Part shown: positions 8,850-18,585 of the stretch, one piece after another
Layout: each line of letters opens with the position of its first letter
Position numbering within the stretch: position 1 is the stretch's first letter
Assembly (NCBI GenBank): GCA_963792785.1
Contig: CAWBXO010000004.1
Location: 620,001 to 684,000, forward strand
Origin: CAWIMX01 sp963792785
GTDB lineage: Bacteria; Acidobacteriota; Vicinamibacteria; Vicinamibacterales; CAVVIG01
DNA: 64,000 nucleotides
Direction of reading: 5' to 3'
Program-made: the position numbers and the translations under genes
The notes under the pieces: generated by a model
What the model saw: the letters and a program-made list of their open reading frames with translations, nothing else
Databases searched by the model: none
Told to the model about the DNA's origin: nothing

Positions 8850-9393
8850 ACGCGCCGCGGGCGACGATCTTGCCGTCCATCGCCTTCTCGACGTCGGCGC
8901 GGCTCGCCGTGGCGGGCAGATCGAGCGTCGAGTTGAGCGCGTAGACCTCGAAGATGTAGTGGTGATACGGATGCCCCGCCGGCGGCGCGGGCCCCATGTA
9001 CTGCGGGCCGCGCATGCTGAGCTGATGGGCGTCCGAGGGAACCGGGCCGCCTTCCGGCAGCGACGTCACGCTCGCGGGCATGTTCCAGACCACCCAGTGC
9101 GTGATGTCGTTGGTCAGATTCCCGGCGGGAATCGCCACGTCGAGGTCGTGCATGATCAGCACGTAGCTCATCGTGCCGGCGGGCGCGCCGCTCCAGCTCA
9201 ATTGCGGCGAGACGCCCTGGCCGCCCGTGTACTTGGCGGGGATCTCCGCGCCGTCGGCAAACGACGTCGACGTCACCGTAATCATCGCCAGCCCGCCACC
9301 CCGTCCGCCGCGCCCCTGCGCGAACGCCGCGCCCGAGGCCAGCCCGATCGCCAACGCCTGAATCAGCAATAGTCGGATTACCTGTCTCCGCAT
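8821..9393 (-). CDS. secreted PEBP (YbhB/YbcL family) protein
   Basis: 190 residues beginning MRRQVIRLL with a Sec signal peptide ending near AFAQ. ATG 9393 is preferred to the upstream ATG 9411 because GGAGGGA lies just before it. The mature domain has the phosphatidylethanolamine-binding protein fold signature: MITVTSTSF, the ligand loop LIMHDLDV, then THWVVWNMPA and HHYIFEVYALN. Bacterial members are periplasmic and of uncertain function, sometimes linked to anion or lipid binding. A Gly/Arg-rich linker (QGRGGRGGG) joins signal and domain. Confidence 0.88.
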   Translation of the reverse strand: MRRQVIRLLLIQALAIGLASGAAFAQGRGGRGGGLAMITVTSTSFADGAEIPAKYTGGQGVSPQLSWSGAPAGTMSYVLIMHDLDVAIPAGNLTNDITHWVVWNMPASVTSLPEGGPVPSDAHQLSMRGPQYMGPAPPAGHPYHHYIFEVYALNSTLDLPATASRADVEKAMDGKIVARGAYVGRAKPAQ

Positions 9394-9413
9394 GTGCTCC
9401 CTCCGTGGCAATT

Positions 9414-9826
9414 CTACTCGCCCATCACCTTCACGACGACGCGCTTCTTGCGCTGTCCGTCGAACTCGGCGTAGAACACCTGCTCCCAGGGCCCGAGGTC
9501 CAGCTTGCCGCCGTGATCGGCAGCATCACCTGGTGGCCCATGATCGTGCGCTTCAGATGCGCGTCGGCGTTGTCCTCGCCGGTCTGATGATGGCGGTAGT
9601 CCAGCCCGGCCGGCGCGAGCTTCTCGAGCCACTCCTGGAAGTCGGCGATCAGGCCGTTCTCCCAGTCGTTCACGTACACCCCGGCGGTGATGTGCATCGC
9701 CGAGACGAGGACCATCCCTTCCGCGACGCCGCTCGCCTTCACGATCGCGGCGACCTCGTCGGTGATGCGGACGAACTCCTGCCGCTTCTTCGTGTTGAAC
9801 CACAGGTAGTCGGTGTGGAAGACCAT
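9414..9826 (-). CDS. YjbQ / UPF0047 family protein (one frameshift)
   Basis: About 137 residues. It begins MVFHTDYLWFNTKKRQEFV at ATG 9826. AMHITAGVYVNDWENG (about 43-58) and HHQTGEDNADAHLKRTIMGH (about 77-96) are the conserved core with its metal-like His cluster. A frameshift near 9515 moves to the frame with GKLDLGPWEQVFYAEFDG and the end VVVKVMGE. The family has weak thiamin-phosphate synthase activity in E. coli, but its true role is unsettled. The 41-base gap to tsaD is filled almost entirely by a heptamer repeat array. Confidence 0.88.
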
Positions 9827-9829
9827 GGT

Positions 9830-9864
9830 GGTGCTGGGTGCTAGGTGCCGGGTGCTGGGTGCTG
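9830..9864. repeat. heptamer tandem repeat, unit GGTGCTG
   Basis: Five consecutive 7-bp units: GGTGCTG, GGTGCTA, GGTGCCG, GGTGCTG, GGTGCTG. It fills the gap between tsaD and yjbQ, so it would be transcribed in an operon spacer. Confidence 0.85.
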
Positions 9865-9867
9865 GGT

Positions 9868-10920
9868 TCAGAGCGCGAGCGCCGCGTCCGCATTCAGATC
9901 GTCGGGCGCGAGGCGGCCGGCGCGGAACTGCCGGAGGCCCGCGGCGGCGATCATCGCCGCGTTGTCGGTCGAGAGCTTCAGGCTCGGCACGAAGGTCGGG
10001 ATGTCGCGACGCCGTCCGTGCTCGGCAAGGTCCGCGCGCAGGCGGCTGTTGGCCGACACGCCGCCGGCAATCCCGACGCTCTTCGCCTCGTAGCGCCGCG
10101 CGGCGTCGAAGAGGCGATCGAGGAGCGCCGTGACGACGACGCGCTGGAAGCTCGCGCAGAGGTCGGCGACCTGCGCGTCGCGCCAGCGGCTCCGGCGCCT
10201 CGCGCACGTAGCGGCGCACGGCGGTCTTCAGTCCGCTGAAGCTGAAATCGAGATCGCCCTTCAGGTGGGGCGCGTTGCGATCGGCGTGCGTCAGCCGCGT
10301 CGTCGGCAGCGGCACCGCGCGGTCGTTCCCGCCGCGCGCCAGCGCGTCGATGATCGGCCCGCCGGGATATCCGAGGCCGAGCAGCTTGGCCACCTTGTCG
10401 TACGCCTCGCCCGCCGCATCGTCGCGCGTCCGGCTGAGCAGGCTGGTAGCGCGCCGGCCCGCTCGACCAGATACAGGCTCGTGTGGCCGCCCGAGACGAC
10501 GAGCACCACGGCGGGCAGCGGCAGCTCGCCGTGCTCGAGCACGAGCGACTCGATGTGGCCGGCGAGGTGGTGGACGGCGACGAGCGGCAGGCCCGCCGCC
10601 GCCGCCGCGGCCTTGGCGAACGCGACGCCGACGAGCAGCGACCCGACGAGCCCCGGGCCCTGCGTCACGGCCACGGCGCCGAGATCGGACCAGCCGGCGC
10701 CGGCCTCCTCCAGCGCGCGTTCGACCACGCCGCAGATGTCGCGGATGTGCTGGCGCGACGGCGAGCTCGGGCACCACGCCGCCCCACTCGCGATGGATCG
10801 GCACCTGCGACGCGACGACGTTCGAGCGCGATCGATCCAGGGCCGCGCCGCGTCGCCCGTTTCCTCGACGACGGCGGCCGAGGTCTCGTCGCACGACGTC
10901 TCGATGCCGAGGATCCGCAC
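9868..10920 (-). CDS. tsaD: tRNA N6-threonylcarbamoyladenosine transferase TsaD (frameshifted)
   Basis: Universally conserved enzyme that, with TsaB and TsaE, transfers threonylcarbamoyl to A37 of ANN-decoding tRNAs. Start is GTG 10920 (RILGIETSCDETSAAV). Visible motifs: HHLAGHIES with the metal-binding histidines, VVSGGHTSLY, then in a second frame YDKVAKLLGLGYPGGP and DFSFSGLKTAVRRYV, and in a third VPSLKLSTDNAAMIA. Frameshifts lie near 10800, 10450, 10190 and 10060. The 1053-base span predicts about 350 residues, normal for TsaD. An essential gene like this is unlikely to be truly broken. It starts one base after the mtnA stop. Confidence 0.92.
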
Positions 10921-10921
10921 G

Positions 10922-11995
<1,074 letters not shown>

Positions 11996-12000
11996 CCGCC

Positions 12001-12891
12001 GACGATCTTGACGCGGATTGCGGCGACTCGACGATCTCGTGTCGCCGCCCAGGCAGCCGGGCGTCGAAGGGCAGCGGCAGCAGGTCCTTGAGGCGATGCA
12101 CGCCCTTCTCTTCCGCGAGGTTGCCGAGGAGGACCTCGAGGTTGCCGCCGAACTCCCACAGGATCTGGCGGCAGGCGCCGCAGGGCGGCGTCGGTTCGTC
12201 GGTGTCGGCGACGATCGCGATGCGGGTGAACGCCGCGGTGGCCGTCGGAGAGCGCCTTGAACATCGCCACGCGCTCGGCGCAGATCGTGAGGCCGTAGGT
12301 GGCGTTCTCGATGTTGCAGCCGGTGACGACCGTGCCGTCGGCCGTCTCGAGCGCCGCGCCGACCTTGAAGTGCGAGAACGCCGCGTCGGCGTTCTCGCGC
12401 GCGCGGCGCGCGGCGGCGAGCAGGTCGAACGGCCCGGTGTGCTCCTTGAAGCGGCGCGGGCCCAGCCGGCGATCGCGGCCCGTCCGGCGGTCGCCCTCGG
12501 GGCGCCCCGCGTCTCGCGTCCGCCGGTCGAACCCGGCGCGGCGATCCGACTCGACCGTCACGCGCCGGTCGTCGAGCAGCAGCCGCAGCGCCTCCCCACG
12601 GCGCACGCCGTTGACGACGTGCGTGACGCGCGAGACCTCGTAGATGCGGCCCGTCACCACCTGCACCTCGCGATCGGCGTGGCAGGCCTCGGCGGCGGAC
12701 GCGCTGGCCCAGTGGCGGACGGCGTAGAAGCGGCGGGCATCGCCCTCGTCGCGGATGATCTCGACGCGGCCGTAGCCCTTCGCCGCCACGAGCGCTTCGA
12801 ACTCGCGCGAGAGCCGGAGGAACTCCTCCTCGCGCCCGTCGATGATGTCGACGAGCGAAACCGACAGCCGCCCGATGTCAGAGACGGCCAA
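12001..12891 (-). CDS. cdd: fusion of an ABM-like domain and cytidine deaminase (frameshifted near its end)
   Basis: Residues 1-100 (from MAVSDIGRLSVSLVDIIDG) look like an antibiotic-biosynthesis-monooxygenase (ABM) ferredoxin-like domain: GREEEFLRL, GYGRVEIIRDEGDARRFY and AVRHWAS. An Arg-rich linker with repeated DRR follows (about 110-150). From about 155 comes a cytidine deaminase: FSHFKVGAALE, TGCNIENATYGLTICAERVAMFK (split here as TGCNIENATYGL, then TICAERVAMFK) with the zinc Cys and catalytic Glu. After a frameshift near 12240 comes PCGACRQILWEFG with the other two zinc Cys. Both domains are in one frame for over 640 bases, so the fusion looks real. The 3' end is not resolved because of a further frameshift near 12040. 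It deaminates cytidine and deoxycytidine to uridines. Confidence 0.82.
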
Positions 12892-13763
12892 TGATGCCCT
12901 CCAGCAGAGCGACGAACGGCCCGGTCACGCGGTCGGTCGCCGCGAGCACGTCGGCGTGGCTCGAGCGGCTGCGGCAGCACGCCGGCGGCCATGTTCGTGA
13001 TGCACGAGACGCCCGAGCACCTCGATCCCCATGTGCCGCGCGACGATGGCCTCGGGCACGGTGGACATGCCGACCGCGTCGGCGCCGATCGTCCGCAAGT
13101 ATCGGATCTCGGCGGGCGTTTCGTAGCTGGGCCCGAGCAGGGCGGCATAGACGCCGTGCGCGCAGCGGCGATCCGCCTCCCCGGCGGCGGCCTCGTCGGC
13201 GAGCGCGCGCAGCCGCGGCGAGTAGACCTCGCGTCATGTCGGGAAAGCGCGGGCCGAACCGGTCGTCGTTGACGCCGACGAGCGGGTTGCGCCCATCAGG
13301 TTGATGTGGTCGTCGATGACCATCAGGCGCGCCCTGGCTGCGAACGCCGGTGTTGATGCCGCCGGCGGCGTTGGTCAGGATCAAGCGTGCGCACGCCCAG
13401 CCAGGCCCAGGACGCGCACCGGCGAACGTCACGCGTGCCGGCGTCGTGCCCTTCGTAGACGTGGCACCGGCCCGCGAGCACGGCCACGCGCCGCCCGCGC
13501 GTCGTGCCCACGACGAGCCGTCCGGCGTGGCCGACGACGCGGGGCACGGGCCAGTGCGGGAGGTCGGCGTACGGCATCGATCGTCGCGTCGTCGAGCCGC
13601 GCGGCGAAGTCGCCGAGGCCCGAGCCCAGGACGACGGCGATGTCGGGCGGATCGGGGACCCGCGCGCGGACGACGTCAGCGGCGGCGCTCGCCTGCTCGT
13701 ATTCTGCCGCGCCGGAGCCTCGGCCAGGGCGGCCGCGCCGGAGCTCGGCGAGGCGGCGGTCAC
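12878..13763 (-). CDS. punA: purine-nucleoside phosphorylase, trimeric class (frameshifted)
   Basis: Phosphorolyses purine nucleosides to base and ribose-1-phosphate. Motifs appear in order across alternating frames: VVLGSGLGDFA, GRCHVYEGHDAG, LILTNAAGGINT, GPSYETPAEIRYLR, VGMSTVPEAIVARHMGIEV and ITNMAAG (the purine-binding Asn). The end reads VALLEGIIGRL at 12878 and overlaps the next start by 14 bases. GTG 13763 overlaps the nupC stop (GTGA) and is taken as the start. Frameshifts lie near 13700, 13575, 13425, 13330, 13235 and 12970. About 295 residues, slightly longer than most relatives. Confidence 0.87.
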
Positions 13764-15015
13764 AGCAGGAACCCGGCGATGGTCGGCGGTCATGAAGTTG
13801 GCCAGCGTCCCGGCGATCATCGCGCGCAGGCCGAGGCGCGCCAGGTCGTGGCGGCGTTCCGGCGCGAGCGCGCCGATGCCGCCGATCTGGATGCCGATCG
13901 AGCTGAAGTTCGCGAATCCGCACAGCGCGAAGGTCGCGATCGTGAACGACCGCGGATCGAGCGGTGCCCTTGAGCGGCCCGAGCTGCGAATAGGCGACGA
14001 ACTCGTTCAGCGACCATGCGCGTGCCGAGCAGGTTGCCGATCGCGGGCGCGTCGCGCCAGCGGCACGCCGAGGCTCCACGCCACGGGCGCGAAGACCCAG
14101 CCGAAGATCTGCCTGCAGGCTGAGCCCCGCCAGGCCGAGCAGCGCGTTGACGAGCGGCGATCAGGGCGAGGAACGAGATCAGCATCGCCCCGACGTTCAG
14201 CGCGAGGTGCAGGCCCTCGCTCGTGCCGCGCCCGGCCGCGTCGATCACGTTGACGTCGGTGCGCTCGACCTCGAGGTGGACGGCGCCCGTCGTCTCGCGG
14301 CTCGTCGGTCTCGGGCACGAACATCTTGGCCATCATGAGCGTGCCGGGCGCCGTCATGATGACGGCGGTGAGCAGGTGCCGCGCCTCGACGCCGAACAGG
14401 ATGTAGGCGCGCCATGATGCCGCCCGAGATGTGCGCCATCCCGGACGTCATCACCGTCATCAGCTCCGATTCGCGTCATGTCGGGCAGGTAGGGCCGGAT
14501 CGTCAGCGGCGCTTCGGTCTGCCCCATGAAGATGCTCGCGGCGACGTTCAGCGACTCGGCGCCGCTCGCGCCCATCACGCGGTGCATCACCGACGGCGAA
14601 CAGCCGCACGACGAACTGCATCACGCCGAAGTAGTAGAGGATCGCGAACAGCGCCGCGATGAAGATGATCGTCGGCAGCACCTGGAACGCGAAGATCGTC
14701 GCGTACTGCGCGCCATCGGGCCCGAGCGCCGCCGTCATCGCGTGCGGCCCCAGACGCTGGAGTCGCCGAGCGGCCCGAAGACGAACGACGAGCCCGACGG
14801 TGGTGAACGCCGAGCAGCCGCGTGACGAGGTCGCCGAGCGCGGTGAACACGCGCTGGCCGATCGCGGTCTTCAGCACGATCAGGGCGAACACCACCTGCA
14901 GGCCCAGGCCCCAGGCGATCGTGCGGAGGCGGATCGCGCGGCGGTTCGACGACAGCGCATACGCGATCGCCAGAATGAGCGCGGCGCCGATCAGAGACTG
15001 CAGGCGGCCGATCAT
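13760..15015 (-). CDS. nupC: concentrative nucleoside transporter, NupC/CNT family (frameshifted)
   Basis: Proton- or sodium-coupled nucleoside importer of the inner membrane. It begins MIGRLQSLIGAALILAIAYALSS (ATG 15015, written here in part) with hydrophobic segments throughout. The CNT core FVFQVLPTIIF-like stretch (FAFQVLPTIIFIAALFAILY), MGQTEAPLTIRPYL and SISIGIQIGG-type segments occur in different frames. The C-terminus MIAGTLANFMTA continues, once one base is dropped near 13793, to TIAGFLL and a stop. Many frameshifts lie between 14770 and 13800. The ATG overlaps the phosphorylase stop (ATGA). It imports the nucleosides that the flanking enzymes degrade. Confidence 0.85.
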
Positions 15016-16349
15016 GCGTTCGCGCCCTCCCCTCCGATGTCCTCGCCGATGGCTTCGATGATGAGCGGCACGGGCGCCGGCGGCGCCGGGCCGACCGCCA
15101 GAGCCTGCCGGACGAGCGGCAGCGCCACGTTGAGGCGCGCCGCGTCCCGGTAGTGCAGCTCGAGCACCGGGGCCCCCGCCGCGACCGCGTCGCCGGGCTT
15201 CGCGCGGATCAGGATGCCCACGCCGTGGTCGACCGGATCGGCCGCGCGGTCGCGGCCGGCGCCCAGCGGCGACCGCGGCGCGGCCGACCAGCTCCGCGTC
15301 GAGCCGCGCCACGTAGCCGGCGTGCGGCGCCGTCACCACGTGGCGCTCGGGCGCCGACGGCAGGCGGCCGTAGTCGTCGACGACGCGCGGATCGCCGCCC
15401 TGCCCCTCGATGATGCGGCGGAACCGGTCGAGGCCGGCGCCGGATCGGATCGCCTCGCGCACGCGCGCCTCGGCGTCCGCGCGGTCGCCGGCCACGCCGC
15501 CGAGCACGAGCATCCGCGCGGCCAGCGCGACCGACAGTTCGACGAGATCGGCGGGGCCGCCGCCCTTCAGCGACTCGAGGCACTCGACCACCTCGAGCGC
15601 GTTGCCGACGGCGCGGCCGAGCGGCGTGTGCATCGCCGTGATCAGCGCCTCGGTGCGCACGTGCGACGCGCGCCCGATGGCCACGAGCGATTCGGCGAGC
15701 GCGCGCGAACGCTCCGGCGTCTTCATGAACGCCCCGCTGCCCGTCTTCACGTCGAGCACGAGGCCGTCGATGCCCTCGGCGATCTTCTTGCTCATGATCG
15801 ACGCGCTGATGAGCGGAATGCTCTCGATCGTGCCCGTGACGTCGCGGAGGGCATACAGCGTGCTGGTCGGCCGGGGCGATTTCGTCGGTCTGGCCGATCA
15901 TCGCGCAGCCGGTGTCCACCAGCGCCTGCCGCATCTCGTCGAGCGACAGACCGCACGCGGAACCCCGGGATCGACTCGAGCTTGTCGAGGGTGCCGCCGG
16001 TGTGGCCGAGGCCCCGGCCCGACATCATCGGCACGGGCACGCCGCAGGCGGCCACGACGGGCGCGAGGACGAGCGACGTCTTGTCGCCCACCCCGCCGGT
16101 GCTGTGCTTGTCCACCTTCCGGCCGGGGATGGCGCTCAGGTCCACGCGGACGCCCGAGTGGACCATCGCGTCGGTCAGCCAGGCGGTCTCCTCGGCCGTC
16201 ATGCCGCGGAGCACCATGGCCATGAGCAGGGCCGCGATCTGATAGTCCGGCCAGGCCCCGGTCGTGACACCGGCCACGAAGGTCCGGATTTCCTCGCGCG
16301 TCAGCGTCCCGCCGTCACGTTTCTTGACGATGACGTCCACCGCGCGCAT
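15012..16349 (-). CDS. deoA: pyrimidine-nucleoside (thymidine) phosphorylase (frameshifted)
   Basis: First gene of the nucleoside-salvage run. It begins MRAVDVIVKKRDGGTLTREE at ATG 16349. KHSTGGVGDKTSL (about 80-92) is the phosphate-binding signature of the family, followed by PMMSGRGLGHTGGTLDKLE. Later frames carry KIAEGIDGLVLDVKTGSGAF, and the C-terminal lipoyl-like domain with GVGILIRAKPGDAVAAGAPV and the end GEGANA. Frameshifts lie near 15945, 15870, 15265 and 15235. The span predicts about 445 residues, right for the family. The reaction gives deoxyribose-1-phosphate or ribose-1-phosphate plus free pyrimidine. It faces the HEAT/HD-GYP cluster across only 29 bases. Confidence 0.9.
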
Positions 16350-16366
16350 GTGGCGGCAGTATATCG

Positions 16367-16372
16367 GATAAT
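16367..16372 (+). promoter_or_regulatory. -10 box before the HEAT/HD-GYP cluster, leaderless type
   Basis: GATAAT six bases before ATG 16379 in a 29-base divergent gap. There is no Shine-Dalgarno sequence; a start at the usual distance would fall on the A of ATG. The opposing deoA promoter must overlap the first codons of this cluster. Confidence 0.45.
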
Positions 16373-16378
16373 CACCCC

Positions 16379-18583
16379 ATGCCTGAGGCGCCGCAGCTGT
16401 CGCCGCAACTGGCGCAAGAAGTGCAGCAGCTCGCCCGTGCGCTCATGACGGCGACCCGCAGCTGGACGCTCTACCCGCCGGCGCACCCCACCGTCGGCCA
16501 GTCGGTCGTCCGTCTCGAGGAGGTCGTGCGCCGCTCGGTCTCGAGCGCGGTGTTCTCCATCGGCATCGCGCCGGACACGCTCATCATCGAAGGCGCGCTC
16601 GCCGACGCCTCCCAGGGCGGGATTGCCGAGGCCGCGGCCCTGCTCCACGACCACGACCTCCTCCGGCTCACGTTCGTCGGCGACGTCCCGGCCGAGGCCC
16701 TGCGGCGCCTGCTGAAGATCCTGTCGACGGACCCCAACGAGGTCCGCCGGCGCGGCGGCCCTGCGTCGATCTGGGGCGCCGAGGGCCACTCCTCCATCGT
16801 CATCGAGCAGGTCGACTACCAGAAGGTCCTCGCGCGCGAGAAGACCGACGCCCCCGAGGCGGCGCGCCGCGACGATATCTGGCATTCGATCGTCGCCGAC
16901 ATCGGATCGCCGCGGGCCGTCTTCGACGAGCGCGCGCAGCGGCGTCTCCTCGAGATCGCGGGCAGCCCGGTCGACATCGGCGCGATGGCCACGGCGGTCA
17001 TGGCGCCCAAGTGCGCGCCCGACGGCTCGCCCATGATCACGACGCAGGCGGCGATGGTGCTCGCCGCGTTCCGCCACCTGACGAACATCGTGGGCGTCAT
17101 GGCCCCCGAGCGCCTCCCCGAAGTCATGGGCAACCTGGCGTCGGCCGCCACGCAGCTCGACGCGCGGGTCGTGATGCAGGTCATGCAGACCGAGGAGCAC
17201 GCCGGCGATCGCCTCGCCGTCGTGCACGGCATGGCCGCCGCGTTCGACGATGCGAAGGTGGCGCAGCTCCTGGCCACGTCGCTCGCGCTCGACGGCCAGG
17301 CCTCGGATCGGCTGGCGACGATCTTCAACACCATCGCGCCGGACGAGGACCGCAAGCGGCGCGTCCTCAGCCTCACGCGCAACCTGCTCAGCGAGACCGA
17401 TTTCGGCCGCGCCTCGCAGTTCGAGCGGCTCTGGACCTCGATGGAAGAGCTGCTCATCACCTACAACGAGAAGCCGTTCATGTCGGAGGCGTACCGGACG
17501 TCGCTCGATGGAATGGGAGGTCGCGCCGAACGGATGGCGACCCTCGACCTGCCGCCAGAACTGCCCGAGTGGGTCGAGACCCTGGGCCAGGAGAACGTCC
17601 GGAAGCTGTCCGTCGCGCTGCTCATCGATCTGCTGACGCTCGAGCGCGACGAGGCGCGGGCCACCGACATCGCCGCCGACATGGAGGCGCTCGCCGAGGA
17701 CCTGCTGATGGGCGGCGCCTACGACGACGGCGCCACGGTCGCGCGGGCGCTGGCGGTGCGCGGCGCCGCCAACGGGCTGGTGGGGCGCGACGCCTGCCGC
17801 CGCTCGCTCGATCGGCTCGGCGAGTCGCTCGCGATGCGGGAGACGGCGGCGCTCGTGGGCGACGTGGACGAGCCCGCGTGGTCGGCCATCCGGAGCGTGG
17901 TGGTGACCATCGGCCCGTCGACGATCGAGGCGCTCAGGCCCCTGATCGCGGTCGAGCAGGAAACGGCCGGATCGCGGCGCGCGACCGAGGTGGTGCTGGG
18001 CTTCGGTGTGGCGGCGGTGTCGCGCCTTGGGGCGCTCGTCGGCGACCCGCGCTGGTTCGTGCAGCGCACGGGCGCCGAGCTGCTGGGGCGGATCGCGGCG
18101 CCCGAGGCCGTCTCGCTGCTCCAGCCGCTCCTGCGCAAGAGCGACCCGCGCGTGGCCCGGGCGGCGGTCATCGCCCTCTGCAACATCGACGATCCGGCCG
18201 CGGCGCGCGCCGTGCATACGGTGCTGCGGGCGGCCACGGGGACGCTGCGAGACGCCGTGATCGACGCCCTGGTCGCCGATCAGGATCCGCGCGTCGTGCC
18301 GATGCTGTCGCGTATCCTGCAGGAGAGCGAGCCGATGACCAAGGACCACGAGGTCGTGCTCGGCACGATTGCGGCGATCGGCCGGGTGGGCGGCGACGGG
18401 GCGCTTCCCGCCGTCACCGCGATCATGCGACGGCGCGGCTGGCTCGGCCGGAAGAAGTTGCGGGCGCTCAAGGAGGCGTCGGTGGCGACCCTGCGCCGGA
18501 TCGGGACGCCGGCGTCGGCCGCCGTCCTGGCCGACGCCGCGCGCACGGGCGACCGGATGCTGCGCCGGATCGCGGCACACTGA
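16379..18583 (+). CDS. HEAT-repeat protein, first copy, with LYPPAHP N-terminal domain
   Basis: 734 residues, soluble, no signal peptide. Residues about 14-150 form a domain shared with the other three proteins of this cluster: a helix ending WTLYPPAHP, a strand pair around FSIGIAPDTLIIEG, a helix pair, then IWGAEGHSSIVIEQVDY. The middle (about 200-560) is all-helical and aligns with the second HEAT protein (FERLWTSMEELL against FEALWGDVTSML). From about 560 the C-terminus is made of HEAT repeats (e.g. LLQPLLRKSDPRVARAAVIA). HEAT repeats usually bind other proteins, so a scaffold or adaptor role for the HD-GYP protein encoded two bases later is inferred. No catalytic motif is seen. Confidence 0.8.
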   Translation: MPEAPQLSPQLAQEVQQLARALMTATRSWTLYPPAHPTVGQSVVRLEEVVRRSVSSAVFSIGIAPDTLIIEGALADASQGGIAEAAALLHDHDLLRLTFVGDVPAEALRRLLKILSTDPNEVRRRGGPASIWGAEGHSSIVIEQVDYQKVLAREKTDAPEAARRDDIWHSIVADIGSPRAVFDERAQRRLLEIAGSPVDIGAMATAVMAPKCAPDGSPMITTQAAMVLAAFRHLTNIVGVMAPERLPEVMGNLASAATQLDARVVMQVMQTEEHAGDRLAVVHGMAAAFDDAKVAQLLATSLALDGQASDRLATIFNTIAPDEDRKRRVLSLTRNLLSETDFGRASQFERLWTSMEELLITYNEKPFMSEAYRTSLDGMGGRAERMATLDLPPELPEWVETLGQENVRKLSVALLIDLLTLERDEARATDIAADMEALAEDLLMGGAYDDGATVARALAVRGAANGLVGRDACRRSLDRLGESLAMRETAALVGDVDEPAWSAIRSVVVTIGPSTIEALRPLIAVEQETAGSRRATEVVLGFGVAAVSRLGALVGDPRWFVQRTGAELLGRIAAPEAVSLLQPLLRKSDPRVARAAVIALCNIDDPAAARAVHTVLRAATGTLRDAVIDALVADQDPRVVPMLSRILQESEPMTKDHEVVLGTIAAIGRVGGDGALPAVTAIMRRRGWLGRKKLRALKEASVATLRRIGTPASAAVLADAARTGDRMLRRIAAH

Positions 18584-18585
18584 TC

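Noticed and set aside
9431..10894. 487-codon minus-strand frame joining tsaD and yjbQ
   Set aside because: It contains parts of two known proteins with a heptamer-repeat spacer between; a frameshift artefact, not a fusion.
16301..18580. 759-codon minus-strand frame opposite the HEAT gene
   Set aside because: Shadow of a GC-rich gene; it is mostly His, Arg and Asp repeats and covers the whole HEAT gene, which has clear homology to its paralogue.
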